Assembly: GCA_016713175.1 (NCBI GenBank)
Contig: JADJPQ010000014.1
Coordinates: 116,016 to 180,015 of the forward strand
Reading direction: 5' to 3'
DNA from: Planctomycetota bacterium
GTDB taxonomy: Bacteria; Planctomycetota; UBA1135; UBA2386
Length of the DNA: 64,000 bases
In this document: piece after piece, positions 7,764 through 18,338 of the stretch
Layout: each line of letters begins with the position of its first letter
Position numbering within the stretch: the stretch's first letter is position 1
Position numbers and translations under genes: made by a program
Notes under the pieces: model-generated
Seen by the model: the letters and a program-made list of their open reading frames with translations, nothing else
Told to the model about the DNA's origin: nothing
Databases searched by the model: none

Positions 7764-9101
7764 TCAGTGATCGGCGGGGTGACCCAGGATCGCGAACAGT
7801 TCGCCGCGCTTCTGTTCCATCAGCGCCCTGGTGTCGGCCTCCAGGCACATCCGCAGGAACGGCTCGGTGTTCGACGGCCGTACGTTCACCCACCAGTCCG
7901 GATACGTCACCGTCACGCCATCGAGGAAGTCGATCCTGGCGTCGCGGTAGCGCTGCTGGACCGCCTGCATCAGCGCATCCTTGTCGGCGACCTTGAAGTT
8001 GATCTCGCCGGTGCCGTGGTACTTGCGCAGCGCATCGGCCGCCTGCTTCAGCGTCTTCCGCTCGGCGCTCAACTGGTTCAGCACCATCACCGCCGCCAGC
8101 ACGCCGCAGTCGGTGTAGTAGTTCTCGGCGAAGTAGAAGTGCCCCGACAGCTCGCCGCCGCCGATGCAGTCCTGCTTGCGCATCGTCTCCTTCATGAACG
8201 AATGGCCCACCCGTTCGCGCACCGGCCGGCCACCGAGCCGCACGATCTCCTCGGGCACGACCTTGCTGCTGCGCAGGTCGTAGATGATGCCCTTGCCGGG
8301 ATGCCGCTGCAGGAAGCCGCGCGCCAGGATCACCGTGATCAGATCGGCATGGACCGTGCGGCCATCTTCGTCGACGAACGCGCAGCGATCGGCGTCGCCG
8401 TCGAACGACAGCCCCAGCGCTGCTTTGTGCTTCCTCACCGCCGCGCGCAGATCGTCGAGGTTGCTCTCCTTCAGCGGATTGGCCTCGTGGTTGGGGAACG
8501 TGCCGTCCAGGGTGTCGTACAGCGGGATGACCTGCAGGCCGGGGATCTTGGCGAAGATCGCTGGCGCCTCGTGCGCGCCCATGCCGTTGGCGTAGTCGAC
8601 GCAGATCTTCATCGGTGCGATGCCCTTGGCGAACGACACGATGCGATCGACGAAGTCGTTCGTCACGTGCACCTGGTCGCGCTTGCCCGAACGCTGAGCC
8701 CGCGGCAGTTCCGGCCCCTGCACCAGCTTCTCGATGTCCTTGATGCCGGTGTCGCCCGACATCGGCCGCGCCTCCTGGCGGCACAGCTTGAAGCCGATGT
8801 ACTGCTTCGGATTGTGCGACGCGGTGACCGCCAGGCCACCATCGCACGGGATCTTGCCGATCGCGTAGTAGACCGCCGGCGTCGACGCCAGCCCGATGTC
8901 GACGACGTCGCAGCCCTGCTCGAGCATGCCGTCGATCACGGCGTCCTGCACGCTCGGCGCCATCGTGCGCATGTCGCGACCGACGACCAGCCGCTTCGCC
9001 TTCAGGAACTGCACCATCGCCGCGCCGATTCGCCTGGCGATGCGTTCGTCGATCTGGTCGGGGTAGGTGCCGCGGATGTCGTAGGCCTTGAAGATGCTCA
9101 C
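7764..9101 (-). CDS. phosphomannomutase/phosphoglucomutase
   Basis: 445 residues, alpha-D-phosphohexomutase superfamily. It interconverts hexose-1- and hexose-6-phosphates for sugar-nucleotide supply. The four signature loops are present: the phosphoserine loop TASHNP (Ser95), the Mg loop FDGDADR, the sugar loop GGELSGH and the phosphate loop RPSNTEP. It matches the PMM/PGM branch rather than GlmM. Whether glucose or mannose phosphate is preferred cannot be told. The start is GTG at 9101, 13 bases after the stop of the threonine aldolase gene, so the two are probably cotranscribed. Confidence 0.92.
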   Translation of the reverse strand: MSIFKAYDIRGTYPDQIDERIARRIGAAMVQFLKAKRLVVGRDMRTMAPSVQDAVIDGMLEQGCDVVDIGLASTPAVYYAIGKIPCDGGLAVTASHNPKQYIGFKLCRQEARPMSGDTGIKDIEKLVQGPELPRAQRSGKRDQVHVTNDFVDRIVSFAKGIAPMKICVDYANGMGAHEAPAIFAKIPGLQVIPLYDTLDGTFPNHEANPLKESNLDDLRAAVRKHKAALGLSFDGDADRCAFVDEDGRTVHADLITVILARGFLQRHPGKGIIYDLRSSKVVPEEIVRLGGRPVRERVGHSFMKETMRKQDCIGGGELSGHFYFAENYYTDCGVLAAVMVLNQLSAERKTLKQAADALRKYHGTGEINFKVADKDALMQAVQQRYRDARIDFLDGVTVTYPDWWVNVRPSNTEPFLRMCLEADTRALMEQKRGELFAILGHPADH

Positions 9102-9114
9102 GGACAGGTTCCTT

Positions 9115-10167
9115 TCACGAAGACGAGGGGGCGGGAACGGCGGCCAGCGAGCTGGCTGCCTGCAGGCAGGCGCGGACGGAGGTGTCGTCGACGTCGCGGT
9201 GCGTCACCAGGCGCAATCGGCGCGGCCCGGCTTCGGCGACCAGCACGCCGTGCGCCTGGAAATGCGCGACGACGGCCTTCGGGTCGTGCTTCTGCAAGTG
9301 CACCATGACGATGTTGGTCTCGGTGGCGGCGACATCGACCTGGAACGGCGACATCGCGGCCAGACCGGCGGCGAGTTCCTTCGCCCGGCGATGGTCGGCG
9401 GCGAGCAGGCCGGGACCGTCGCGCAGCGCCAGCAGCGCGGCGGCGGCGATCACGCCGGCCTGGCGCATGCCGCCGCCGAACGCCTTGCGGGCGCGCCGGG
9501 CTTCGTGCAGGAACGCGGCGGTGCCGGCGAGCAGTGAGCCGACCGGCGCGCCGAGGCCCTTGCTGAGGCACAGCGTGGTCGAATCGGCGGCGGCGACGAG
9601 TTCGCGTGGCTGGCAACCGAGCGCGATCGCGGCGTTGCAGAGCCGGGCGCCGTCGACGTGGACGAGAAGGCCGTGACGATGCGCGGTGGCAGAAAGCGCG
9701 GCCATCCGTTCGGGATCGGCGATTCGGCCACCGGCCATGTTGTGCGTGTTCTCGAGCACCAAGAGCCGCGTGCGCGGGAAGTGCACGTTGTCGGGGCGAA
9801 CGGCCTCGGTGACCTGTTCGGGTGTCGGGAACCCATCGCGACAGCTCAGCAGCCGGACCTGCGTGCCCGACCACCGCGCGATCGCGCCGCCCTCGAACCA
9901 GTAGACGTGGCTCTTTTCTTCGCAGATCAGTTCGTCGCCGTGCCGGCAGTGCACGTGGATCGCGACCTGATTGGCCATCGTGCCCGACGGCAGGAACAGC
10001 GCGGATTCCTTGCCGAGCAGCGCGGCGCCTTCGCGTTCGAGTTGCAGGACCGTCGGGTCTTCGCCCCAGACGTCGTCACCGACCTCGGCCGCGGCCATCG
10101 CCTGGCGCATCGCCGGCGTCGGCCTGGTCATCGTGTCGCTGCGGAAGTCGTGGATCGGGGAACCCAT
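9115..10167 (-). CDS. ltaE: low-specificity L-threonine aldolase
   Basis: A 350-residue PLP enzyme of fold type I that cleaves L-threonine or L-allo-threonine to glycine and acetaldehyde. Seen are DFRSDTMTRPTPAM at the N-terminus, GEDPTV, the stretch LVLENTHNMAGGR, HVDGARL, and the PLP lysine in LCLSKGLGAPVG. The ATG at 10167 precedes the family's first conserved stretch; the longer frame upstream is noise. It is probably the first gene of a unit with the phosphohexomutase. The family assignment is firm, the stereospecificity is not. Confidence 0.92.
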   Translation of the reverse strand: MGSPIHDFRSDTMTRPTPAMRQAMAAAEVGDDVWGEDPTVLQLEREGAALLGKESALFLPSGTMANQVAIHVHCRHGDELICEEKSHVYWFEGGAIARWSGTQVRLLSCRDGFPTPEQVTEAVRPDNVHFPRTRLLVLENTHNMAGGRIADPERMAALSATAHRHGLLVHVDGARLCNAAIALGCQPRELVAAADSTTLCLSKGLGAPVGSLLAGTAAFLHEARRARKAFGGGMRQAGVIAAAALLALRDGPGLLAADHRRAKELAAGLAAMSPFQVDVAATETNIVMVHLQKHDPKAVVAHFQAHGVLVAEAGPRRLRLVTHRDVDDTSVRACLQAASSLAAVPAPSSS

Positions 10168-10331
10168 CGTCGGGGGCGTGCAGGATGCAGGGCGACGTGC
10201 CAACTGCAAGCTCGAGTTGCGGTCCGTGGCACCGGACACACCGCCGCGGACGAAGGCCGACTCACGTCCTTGGAGCCCTTGGCATCGATCGGATAGCATC
10301 GCTTCGTCCCCCGGCCGACTCCGGAGAGCCT

Positions 10332-12020
10332 GTGCGCCAGACCATGCTGCGGTCGTTCTTGTTCCTGCTCTGCACCGTGTTGGCCGGCTGCTCGGCCACG
10401 AAGGCCAAACGCAGGTCCTTGACCGCCGAGTGCGACTGGCTTGCCGCCACCTACGAAGCGAAGGGGAAGGCCGGCGACGGCCTCCAAGACACCTACCGCA
10501 CCGCGGCGGCACAGCTGCAGGCCCTCGGCAGGCTGTTGTCGAGCAGCGCCGGCGCCAGAGTCCAGTCCGATGCGCTCACCCAGGCACAGCGTGAGATCAA
10601 CCGGATCTCCGCCGGTGTGCTCGATGCGGAAGCCAGGTTCGAACGGCGCAACCAGCTGCTGGGGCGCCTGCGGGAGCGTGGCGACCAGTTGGCCGAAACC
10701 GCCCGCGAGACGAGCAACCGCGCCGACAGCGAAACCGATGCCGACAAGCGCAAGAAGCTCGAAAACGAGGTCTTGACCCTGCTGGCGGCGGCGAGGGAGC
10801 TCGCCGGATCGGTCGTCGACCTGGCCGGCAAAGGCAATCGCCCCGCCAAGTTCGACGAAGCGACCCTGCGCGCCGCCACGGCAGTGCTGGCCGCCACCTC
10901 AGCGCCGGGCCAAAGCGCCCAGGAACGACACACGGCGCTGGCCGCCAAGGTCGCTGGCCTGACCGAACGGGTGAAGCTGCGGCTCGAGGCCGAACGGAAG
11001 AAGCAAGCCGACAGTTCGCTGGTCAAGCGCCTCGAGCGTGCCAGCAGCCTGATCGCCGACGCCCACCAGCAGCTCTTTGACAAGGCAAACAAACCGGTGT
11101 TGCTGGCCAGCGTGCTGGCCCAGGTCGAGGAACTCGTCGCGGCGACGGAGGCCGAACTCAGCCGCGTCGACGCCGACATCGTGCTGCTGACCAGCCCGTG
11201 GTTTCGGGTGCATGCTGGCGTGGTCACGATCGCTCCGTACGTGCTGCGACAGGTCGATGGCCACGCGCCCGGCGGCGGCAGCCGGTACCGGTTGGCGCAC
11301 GCCGACAAGACGACGGCCGCCTACCTGTCGATGGACTTCATGAATCGGCGGGCCTGGCTGCAACCGGACCAGTTCGCCGAGACGACCGGCGACTTCGGCC
11401 TGCGGTGGTTCCCGAGATGGTTGACGCCCGATGACTACGAAGTCCGTGTCCGGCTGACGGACGAGAGCAATGAGATCGACAACACCGAGACCGCGGCCGG
11501 CGGCGACTGGAGCCTCGACGGATCGACCGGTTGGAACCTGCTGGCGTTCGGCCTCAGCGACCAGCGGGCCTGCGAGCACCAACCGGAGCTGAAGCGGCGC
11601 GCGCGCGGCACGATGAACCTCGAACTCGCCGGCGGCCTCGTCACCGACCGGGAGGCGTTCGATTCCCACTCCCATCTGCAGGGCGGCCTCAGCACTGTGT
11701 GGGCGTTCCCCATCCGGCTGGGCGACAACGTCTGGCGCACCGCGACCCTGTTCTCGTTCCTCGGCTACGGCGTGCAGGAGTTCCCGGCGCTCGACGTCGA
11801 CGACCAGCAGCACCTGCACGGCGAGCGCGCGATGTTCCATCGCTTTGGCTCACTGGCCGTGCGCCTCGACCTGACCGTCCCGCTCGGCGAGAACTTCGAG
11901 TTCGTGCTCGGCGGTCGCCTATGGGATCCGCTGTCCGAGAGCAACGCACCGGAGAACTGGTCGTTGTTCGCGGGCGTCAGCGTGCCGCTCGGCAAGATGT
12001 TCCGCGCCGCGTTCGAGTAG
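10332..12020 (+). CDS. envelope lipoprotein with coiled coil and barrel-like C-terminus
   Basis: 562 residues, not recognised. A signal peptide with lipobox (LCTVLAGC) is followed by about 270 residues of long helices rich in A, E, R and L, probably coiled coil. The C-terminal half (from about 290) has alternating hydrophobic strands (GTMNLELAGGLVTD, TATLFSFLGYGVQEF, LRLDLTVPLGENFEFVLGG) like an outer-membrane or periplasmic beta domain. The GTG at 10332 has GGAG five bases upstream; the ATG at 10344 is the alternative. A TAGCAT hexamer at 10294 could be the promoter. Confidence 0.6.
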   Translation: MRQTMLRSFLFLLCTVLAGCSATKAKRRSLTAECDWLAATYEAKGKAGDGLQDTYRTAAAQLQALGRLLSSSAGARVQSDALTQAQREINRISAGVLDAEARFERRNQLLGRLRERGDQLAETARETSNRADSETDADKRKKLENEVLTLLAAARELAGSVVDLAGKGNRPAKFDEATLRAATAVLAATSAPGQSAQERHTALAAKVAGLTERVKLRLEAERKKQADSSLVKRLERASSLIADAHQQLFDKANKPVLLASVLAQVEELVAATEAELSRVDADIVLLTSPWFRVHAGVVTIAPYVLRQVDGHAPGGGSRYRLAHADKTTAAYLSMDFMNRRAWLQPDQFAETTGDFGLRWFPRWLTPDDYEVRVRLTDESNEIDNTETAAGGDWSLDGSTGWNLLAFGLSDQRACEHQPELKRRARGTMNLELAGGLVTDREAFDSHSHLQGGLSTVWAFPIRLGDNVWRTATLFSFLGYGVQEFPALDVDDQQHLHGERAMFHRFGSLAVRLDLTVPLGENFEFVLGGRLWDPLSESNAPENWSLFAGVSVPLGKMFRAAFE

Positions 12021-12023
12021 CGC

Positions 12024-12029
12024 TACGCT
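12024..12029 (+). promoter_or_regulatory. TACGCT -10-like hexamer before the SerB-like gene
   Basis: TACGCT ends seven bases before the GTG start at 12037. This fits the recurrent TAnnnT pattern of the window and a leaderless or near-leaderless mRNA. Confidence 0.35.
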
Positions 12030-12036
12030 CGCCGAC

Positions 12037-12765
12037 GTGCCGCCACCGTTCGCCAGCATCTGCTTCGACTGCGACTCGACGCTCGCGACCCTCGAAGGCG
12101 TCGATGAACTGATCGCGCTGGTGCCGGCCGCCGCGCGCGCCGATCTGGCGGCGTTGACCACCGCGGCGATGGAAGGTCGGCTGCCGTTGGCCGAGGTGTA
12201 CGAGTCGCGGCTGCGCGTGCTGGCGCCGACGCGCGCGCAGCTCGAACGCGTCGGCCAGGCGTATGTCGACCACGTCGTTCCGGATGCGAGAGGAGTCGTC
12301 GAGGCCCTGCAGTTCCTCGGCAAGCTGGTCGCGATCGTCAGCGGCGGCCTGCTGGACCCGGTGCAGGTGCTGGCCCGGCACCTCGGCATCACCGAGGTGC
12401 ACGCCGTACCACTGCTGTTCCACGACGACGGCACCTACCGCGACTTCGACCGCCGCAGTCCGCTGTGGCGCAATGGCGGCAAGAACGACGTGCTGCGCAG
12501 CCTGCCGGCGAGCTGGCGCCCGCTCGCCTTCGTCGGCGACGGCGTCACCGACCTCGAAACCCAGGGCATCGCCGACCGCTTCGTCGGCTTCGGCGGCGTC
12601 GTCGTGCGCCCGAAGGTGCAGGCGAGCGCCGAATGCTGGTTCGCGACTGCGTCGATGGCGCCGGTCCTCCAGTTCGTGCTGACCGAGGACGAACGCCAGC
12701 GACTGGCGACCACGGCACGCTTTGCGGAACTGCTGACACGCGCGACGATCCGACCTGGACGATGA
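12037..12765 (+). CDS. HAD-family phosphatase, probable phosphoserine phosphatase
   Basis: 242 residues, SerB-like HAD phosphatase. Motif I is FDCDSTLATLEGVDEL, with the nucleophile and acid Asp in DCDST; motif II is the serine of VSGGL; motif III is the lysine of GGKNDVL plus VGDGVTD. It should hydrolyse O-phosphoserine to serine, the last step of the phosphorylated serine pathway. It overlaps the following aminotransferase by ATGA, which supports a joint role in serine synthesis. The start is GTG at 12037. Other small phosphates are possible substrates. Confidence 0.82.
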   Translation: MPPPFASICFDCDSTLATLEGVDELIALVPAAARADLAALTTAAMEGRLPLAEVYESRLRVLAPTRAQLERVGQAYVDHVVPDARGVVEALQFLGKLVAIVSGGLLDPVQVLARHLGITEVHAVPLLFHDDGTYRDFDRRSPLWRNGGKNDVLRSLPASWRPLAFVGDGVTDLETQGIADRFVGFGGVVVRPKVQASAECWFATASMAPVLQFVLTEDERQRLATTARFAELLTRATIRPGR

Positions 12766-13835
12766 CCGACCACCCGATCCTGTTCCTGCCCGGCCCCACC
12801 GAAGTCGACGCCGAGCTGCGCGCGATCTTGTCGCGACCCCAGGTCGGCCACCGGCAGAAGATCTTCATCGACGAGACCATCGCAATCTGCGGCAAGCTGC
12901 GCGCGCTGTATCGGACCAGCCAGCACGCGCTGTTCGAGACCTGCCCAGCCACCGCCCTGATGGAAGCGGCGATCCGCAACCTGGTGCCGCCGGGTGGCAA
13001 GACGCTGCATCTGGTCGGCGGCGCGTTCTCCGAACGGTGGAGCAGGATCGCCGGCTGGTGCGGCCGGAGCCCCGAGAACCTGACCGTGCCGATGGGCCAG
13101 GCGCACACCGCCGAGCAGTTGCGCACCCACCTGCGAACGGGCGGCAGCTATTCGGCGATCGCGATCACCCACAACGAGACTTCATCGGGCGTGCTGGAAC
13201 CACTGCGCGAACTGACGGCCGTCGCGCGCGAACTGGCACCCGACGCGATGCTGCTGGTCGACGTCGTCACCAGCCTCGCCGGCACCGAAGTCCTGTTCGA
13301 CGACTGGGGCCTCGACCTCGCGTTCGCCGGCACCCAGAAGTGCCTGGCGCTGCCGCCGGGGCTGACGACGTTCGCGGTCAGCGACCGCGCGCTGCGCCGC
13401 GCCGAGACCGTGCCAGACCGCGGCTTCCTGTTCGATCTGGTGCGCACCGTACCCGAGACCGAGGCCGGCAAGACGTTGGCGACGCCGTGCGTGCCGCTGG
13501 CGTTCGCGCTGAGCCATCAGCTCGACCGCGTGCTGGCGGAAGGACTGCCGGCCCGCGCCGCGCGCCATCTGGCGATGCGCGATGCGGTGCTATCGCGCTG
13601 CCAGCAGGTCGGCATCCAGCCGTTCGTCGCCGAGCCGGCCCGCCGTTCGCCGAGCGTCAGCTGCCTGCTGGCGTCCGGCCACGACGTCGCCGCGCTGGCG
13701 GCCAGGGCCAAGGCCGCCGGCTTCCTGATCGATCAGGGCTACGGCGACCTGAAGGGCAAGACCTTCCGGATCGGCCACATGGGCGACCACACCGTGGCGC
13801 GCGTGCAACAACTGCTGGCGGCGCTGCTGCCGTGA
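12762..13835 (+). CDS. class V aminotransferase (serine pathway candidate)
   Basis: A 357-residue PLP aminotransferase of the serine-pyruvate/alanine-glyoxylate and SerC superfamily. Seen are FLPGPTEVD and GHRQKIF near the N-terminus, the TALMEAAIRNL segment, the PLP-facing DVVTSLAG, and the Schiff-base lysine in AGTQKCLALPPG. Overlap with the SerB-like phosphatase gene suggests it makes phosphoserine from phosphohydroxypyruvate, as related enzymes do in lineages lacking canonical SerC. That role is inferred from context; serine-glyoxylate activity is the alternative. No serA is in the window. Confidence 0.8.
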   Translation: MTDHPILFLPGPTEVDAELRAILSRPQVGHRQKIFIDETIAICGKLRALYRTSQHALFETCPATALMEAAIRNLVPPGGKTLHLVGGAFSERWSRIAGWCGRSPENLTVPMGQAHTAEQLRTHLRTGGSYSAIAITHNETSSGVLEPLRELTAVARELAPDAMLLVDVVTSLAGTEVLFDDWGLDLAFAGTQKCLALPPGLTTFAVSDRALRRAETVPDRGFLFDLVRTVPETEAGKTLATPCVPLAFALSHQLDRVLAEGLPARAARHLAMRDAVLSRCQQVGIQPFVAEPARRSPSVSCLLASGHDVAALAARAKAAGFLIDQGYGDLKGKTFRIGHMGDHTVARVQQLLAALLP

Positions 13836-13872
13836 GCTAGCGCGACCAGCCTCTTGACGCCACGACCGTCGA

Positions 13873-13907
13873 TGCATAAAAATGCATGATCAGTGCATAA
13901 TCATGCA
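13873..13907 (+). promoter_or_regulatory. tandem ARG-box-like operators
   Basis: Two perfect TGCAT-N4-ATGCA palindromes lie at 13873-13886 and 13894-13907. Their centres are 21 bases apart, exactly the spacing of paired 18-base ARG boxes separated by 3 bases in ArgR-regulated operators. The second ends 30 bases before the argG start. ArgR binding is inferred from spacing, symmetry and position. Confidence 0.72.
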
Positions 13908-13937
13908 CGGACCGAACGACCCCACCGACCGACCCCG

Positions 13938-15142
<1,205 letters not shown>

Positions 15143-15146
<4 letters not shown>

Positions 15147-16567
15147 GCGAACCGGGCAAGATGTGGGGCGGCCGGTTCCAGGGCAGCCTGGATCCGGACT
15201 TCGCCGAGTGGCAGAAGAGCCTGACGGTCGACTGGCAGCTCGCGTTCGCCGACCTCGAGGTCAATCGGCACTGGAGTACCGCGCTGCACGGCGCCGGGCT
15301 GTTCACCACCGACGAACTGGCGCGCGTGCACGCCGCGATCGATGACCTGGCCAACGCCTGGGTCGAGCGCGGCGTGCCGGCCGACGATCCAGATGCCGAG
15401 GACGTGCACAGCCTGGTCGAACGCGAACTCGGCAAGCGCTGCGGTGATCTCGCCAAGCGGATCCACACCGGCCGTTCGCGCAACGATCAGGTGGCGACCG
15501 ATCTGCGGCTGTATCTGCGCGAACGGATCTTCGGCTGCCTGGACGGCATCCGCGATCTGTGCGCGGCACTGGTCGACAAGGCGGCGGCGCACCACGACGC
15601 GCCGATCCCGGGCTACACGCACCTGCAGCGCGCGCAGCCGATCACGATCGGGCACCACTCGCTGGCGCACGCCGAAGCGCTCGGCCGCGATCGCGATCGC
15701 TTCCTGGATGCGTTCGCGCGCCTGGACGTCTGTCCGCTCGGCAGCGGCGCGCTCGCCGGCACACCGGTCGCGGTGGACCGGCAAGCACTGGCCAAGGGCC
15801 TCGGCTTCCACGGCGGCCCGAGCCGCAACAGCCTCGATGCGACGTCGGCGCGCGATCACGTCTGCGAACTGGCCTTCTGCTGCGCGATGACGCTGACCAA
15901 TCTGTCGCGCCTGGCCGAGGACTACATCTTCTTCGCCAGCCGCGAAGCGGCGTTCCTGCGCTTTGGGGACGTGGTGTCGACCGGCAGTTCGCTGATGCCG
16001 CAGAAGCGCAATCCGGACGCGATGGAACTGGTGCGCGCCAAAGCCGGGCAGGCGCAGGGCCACCTGGTGGCGCTGTTGACGACCGTCAAGGGCCTGCCGA
16101 TGGCCTACAACCGCGACCTGCAGGACGACAAGCAGAGCCTGCTGCCGACGCTGGTGCAGACCGAGACGACGCTGCGGATGGCGGCGCTGGCGGTCCGCAA
16201 CGCCGAGTTCGATCTGGCGCGTTGCGCGGCCGAGGCGGAACGCGGCTATCTGAACGCGACCGATCTGGCCGACCTGCTGGTCGCCGCCGGCGTGGCGTTC
16301 CGCGATGCGCACGAACAGGTCGGCGCCGCGGTCAATCGCGCGGTCGAGCTCGGCGTCGAACTGCACGAACTGCCGGCTTCCGAACGCAGCCGGCTGCTGC
16401 CGCAGCTGACCGGCGACCTGCGAGTCGAACTGGCGGCGCCGGCGGTGCTGGCGCGGCGTGACGGGATCGGCGGCACCGCCCCACGGCGCGTGCGGCTCGA
16501 AGTGGAAGCCTGGCAGAAGCTGTTGATCGAATGGGACGCCGACGGCGGCCCCGAGGAACCATCGTGA
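15143..16567 (+). CDS. argH: argininosuccinate lyase
   Basis: 474 residues, fumarase/aspartase superfamily. It splits argininosuccinate into arginine and fumarate. Visible are KMWGGRF at the N-terminus, HTGRSRNDQVATD, the catalytic-histidine segment GYTHLQRAQP, and the superfamily signature GSSLMPQKRNPD carrying the catalytic serine. The GTG start at 15143 overlaps the argG stop, and the stop at 16565-16567 overlaps the next start, so the three genes are translationally coupled. Confidence 0.96.
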
Positions 16568-17130
16568 GTGAAGTGAAGATCCGTCCGGCCGTCGTCGCCG
16601 ACGCCAAGTCGATCATGACCCTGGTCAACGAACTGGCGGTGCAGCAGGTGATGCTGCCGCGATCGCCGGCGTCGGTGATCGAGAACATCCGCGACTTCGT
16701 CATCGCCGAGGTCGACGGCCAGTTCGCCGGCTGCGGCGCGCTGGCGATCACCTGGACCGACATCGCCGAGGTGCGTTCGCTGGCGGTGGCCCCCGCCATG
16801 CAGCGGCACGGCATCGGCCGCAAGCTCGTCGACGCGCTGGTCCAGGACGCCAAACGGCTGGGCATCCCACGGCTGTTCGCGTTCACCTACGTGCCGGACT
16901 TCTTCGCCAAGATGGGGTTCACCCACTGCCAGCATGAGGACTTGCCGCACAAGGTGTTCAACGACTGCATGCACTGCCCGAAGTTCTCGGCCTGCGACGA
17001 GATCGCGATGACGCGCGTGCTGGATGCGAAGGCGTCGCCGGCGAAGCTGTTCGGCAAGCCGCAGCGCGCGATCCCGCTGCCGCAGCGGACGCCGCAGTTC
17101 ACGCCGCCGGAGCCGACCAGGAAGGCCTGA
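16564..17130 (+). CDS. GNAT acetyltransferase, short N-acetylglutamate synthase-like
   Basis: 188 residues, a single GNAT domain. The acetyl-CoA loop is seen in VRSLAVAPAMQRHGIGRKLV, followed by FAFTYVPDFFAKMGF. It matches the ArgA acetyltransferase domain without the amino-acid-kinase domain, the form fused to ArgH in some gammaproteobacteria and freestanding here. A cysteine set (NDCMHCPKFSACDE) sits near residue 140, typical of this short group. Genetic coupling to argH supports N-acetylglutamate synthesis, the first step of arginine synthesis. Other acyl acceptors cannot be excluded. Confidence 0.83.
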   Translation: MSEVKIRPAVVADAKSIMTLVNELAVQQVMLPRSPASVIENIRDFVIAEVDGQFAGCGALAITWTDIAEVRSLAVAPAMQRHGIGRKLVDALVQDAKRLGIPRLFAFTYVPDFFAKMGFTHCQHEDLPHKVFNDCMHCPKFSACDEIAMTRVLDAKASPAKLFGKPQRAIPLPQRTPQFTPPEPTRKA

Positions 17131-17131
17131 G

Positions 17132-18247
17132 TCATGAGCCGACGCCGGACTCGATCGCCGTCGGCGCGGCAAACACGGCCCGCGTCCGGCAATGCAGCGC
17201 ATCGAACGGCTTCCAGCTCCGATCGCGAACGCCGACAACCCGATGTCCGGGCAGCAGCTGCTGCCAGACCGCCAGCGCCGCCGCGTCGCCGGGACCACCG
17301 AACAGCGGCACGAACACCTGGCGATTCAGGATCAGCGAGTTCGTGTAGGCCGGGATCAGATCGATCTCACCGCCGCCACCCTCGGCGCGGCCGCGACCGT
17401 ACGGCGGGCAATCGACCCGGACGATCCGGAACGGCTGCCCATCGCCAGCGACCATCGCTTGCAGCGACGCGACGTTGCGTTCGATCGGCGCATGCTCCGG
17501 ATCGGTCGCCGCCACGTGCTTGATCAGCAGCGTGTGCGGATCGATGACCTTCAGCCAGCAGTCGATGTGTTGGATGCCGATCGGCTCGGTGTTCTCGAGC
17601 ACGATCAGCCGCTCGATGCCGAGTTGGTCCAGGAGCCGCTGCCGCAGCAACTCGTCGCTCATCCGCGTCCGATTCTCGTCGAGCAGCGCCGTGGTGCAGA
17701 ACGCCGTGCCCAGCCCATCGACCAGGAAGTTGCCGCCGGTCACGAACGCCGCGATCGGTTCCCGCGGCAACCCCAACGCCATCGCGACTTCCTGTGGCGA
17801 ACGATCGTCGCCCGGACTGCGGCCCGGATAGCGCAGTTCGTCCCCCAGCGCGACCGGCGGCGCGTCGCGCCGGAAGATCGGGGTCTCGACATAGTCGGCA
17901 TCCACCAACAGCCGCGAACCGTCGGCCAGGTCGACCGTGTGCGGCCCGTAGTCACGCGTCCACGCCGTCTGCGTCGTCGTCGGGATCCACGTCACCTGCT
18001 CGTCCGGCACTCCCGCCACCCGCACTTCGGCAGCCGCGCGCTGCTGGATGGTCGCGTCACGAGCCACCAGCACGAACAACCGGCCTGCGGCCGCCAGTTC
18101 GCGCAGCAGTTCGCCCGGAACCGCGAACGGGTGCGCGACCAGGGTGCCGAGGGCTGGCTCCCATTCGGCAACGACCCGACGAGCCGGCGCCGACGGCGCC
18201 GTCGCGCAGGCAACCAGACACCAGGGCAGCAGCCAACCGATGCGCAT
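17132..18247 (-). CDS. peptidyl-arginine/agmatine deiminase-family lipoprotein
   Basis: 371 residues, Porphyromonas-type peptidylarginine deiminase/agmatine deiminase superfamily (guanidine-modifying pentein fold). Active-site elements are visible: WTRDYGP, GGNF, the HIDCWLK segment and the catalytic cysteine in FDALHCRT. A signal peptide with lipobox (PWCLVACA) makes it an exported lipoprotein, unlike the cytosolic agmatine deiminase AguA. The start is the ATG at 18247 before the signal. It converges on the arginine operon with a one-base gap. The substrate could be agmatine, free arginine or peptidyl-arginine. Confidence 0.82.
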   Translation of the reverse strand: MRIGWLLPWCLVACATAPSAPARRVVAEWEPALGTLVAHPFAVPGELLRELAAAGRLFVLVARDATIQQRAAAEVRVAGVPDEQVTWIPTTTQTAWTRDYGPHTVDLADGSRLLVDADYVETPIFRRDAPPVALGDELRYPGRSPGDDRSPQEVAMALGLPREPIAAFVTGGNFLVDGLGTAFCTTALLDENRTRMSDELLRQRLLDQLGIERLIVLENTEPIGIQHIDCWLKVIDPHTLLIKHVAATDPEHAPIERNVASLQAMVAGDGQPFRIVRVDCPPYGRGRAEGGGGEIDLIPAYTNSLILNRQVFVPLFGGPGDAAALAVWQQLLPGHRVVGVRDRSWKPFDALHCRTRAVFAAPTAIESGVGS

Positions 18248-18326
18248 GCCGCCAGTCTGCGAGCGCGGCCAGGAAATCGCCATCCGTACGCCCGAAGACC
18301 CTCTCGTGCTGCGGCTGATTCCGGGC

Positions 18327-18332
18327 TAGAAC
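18327..18332 (+). promoter_or_regulatory. TAGAAC -10-like hexamer before usp
   Basis: The sequence GGGCTAGAACGTCGCC sits directly before the ATG at 18339, with six bases between the hexamer and the start codon. It is part of the recurrent TAnnnT pattern. Confidence 0.35.
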
Positions 18333-18338
18333 GTCGCC

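Noticed and set aside
9822..10331. N-terminal extension of the envelope protein frame
   Set aside because: The extension overlaps the threonine aldolase gene in antisense and lacks a signal peptide; the GTG at 10332 begins a proper lipoprotein signal.
13893..13937. Upstream GTG start for argG
   Set aside because: The extra residues lie inside the ARG-box-like palindromes and do not match the family; the ATG at 13938 does.
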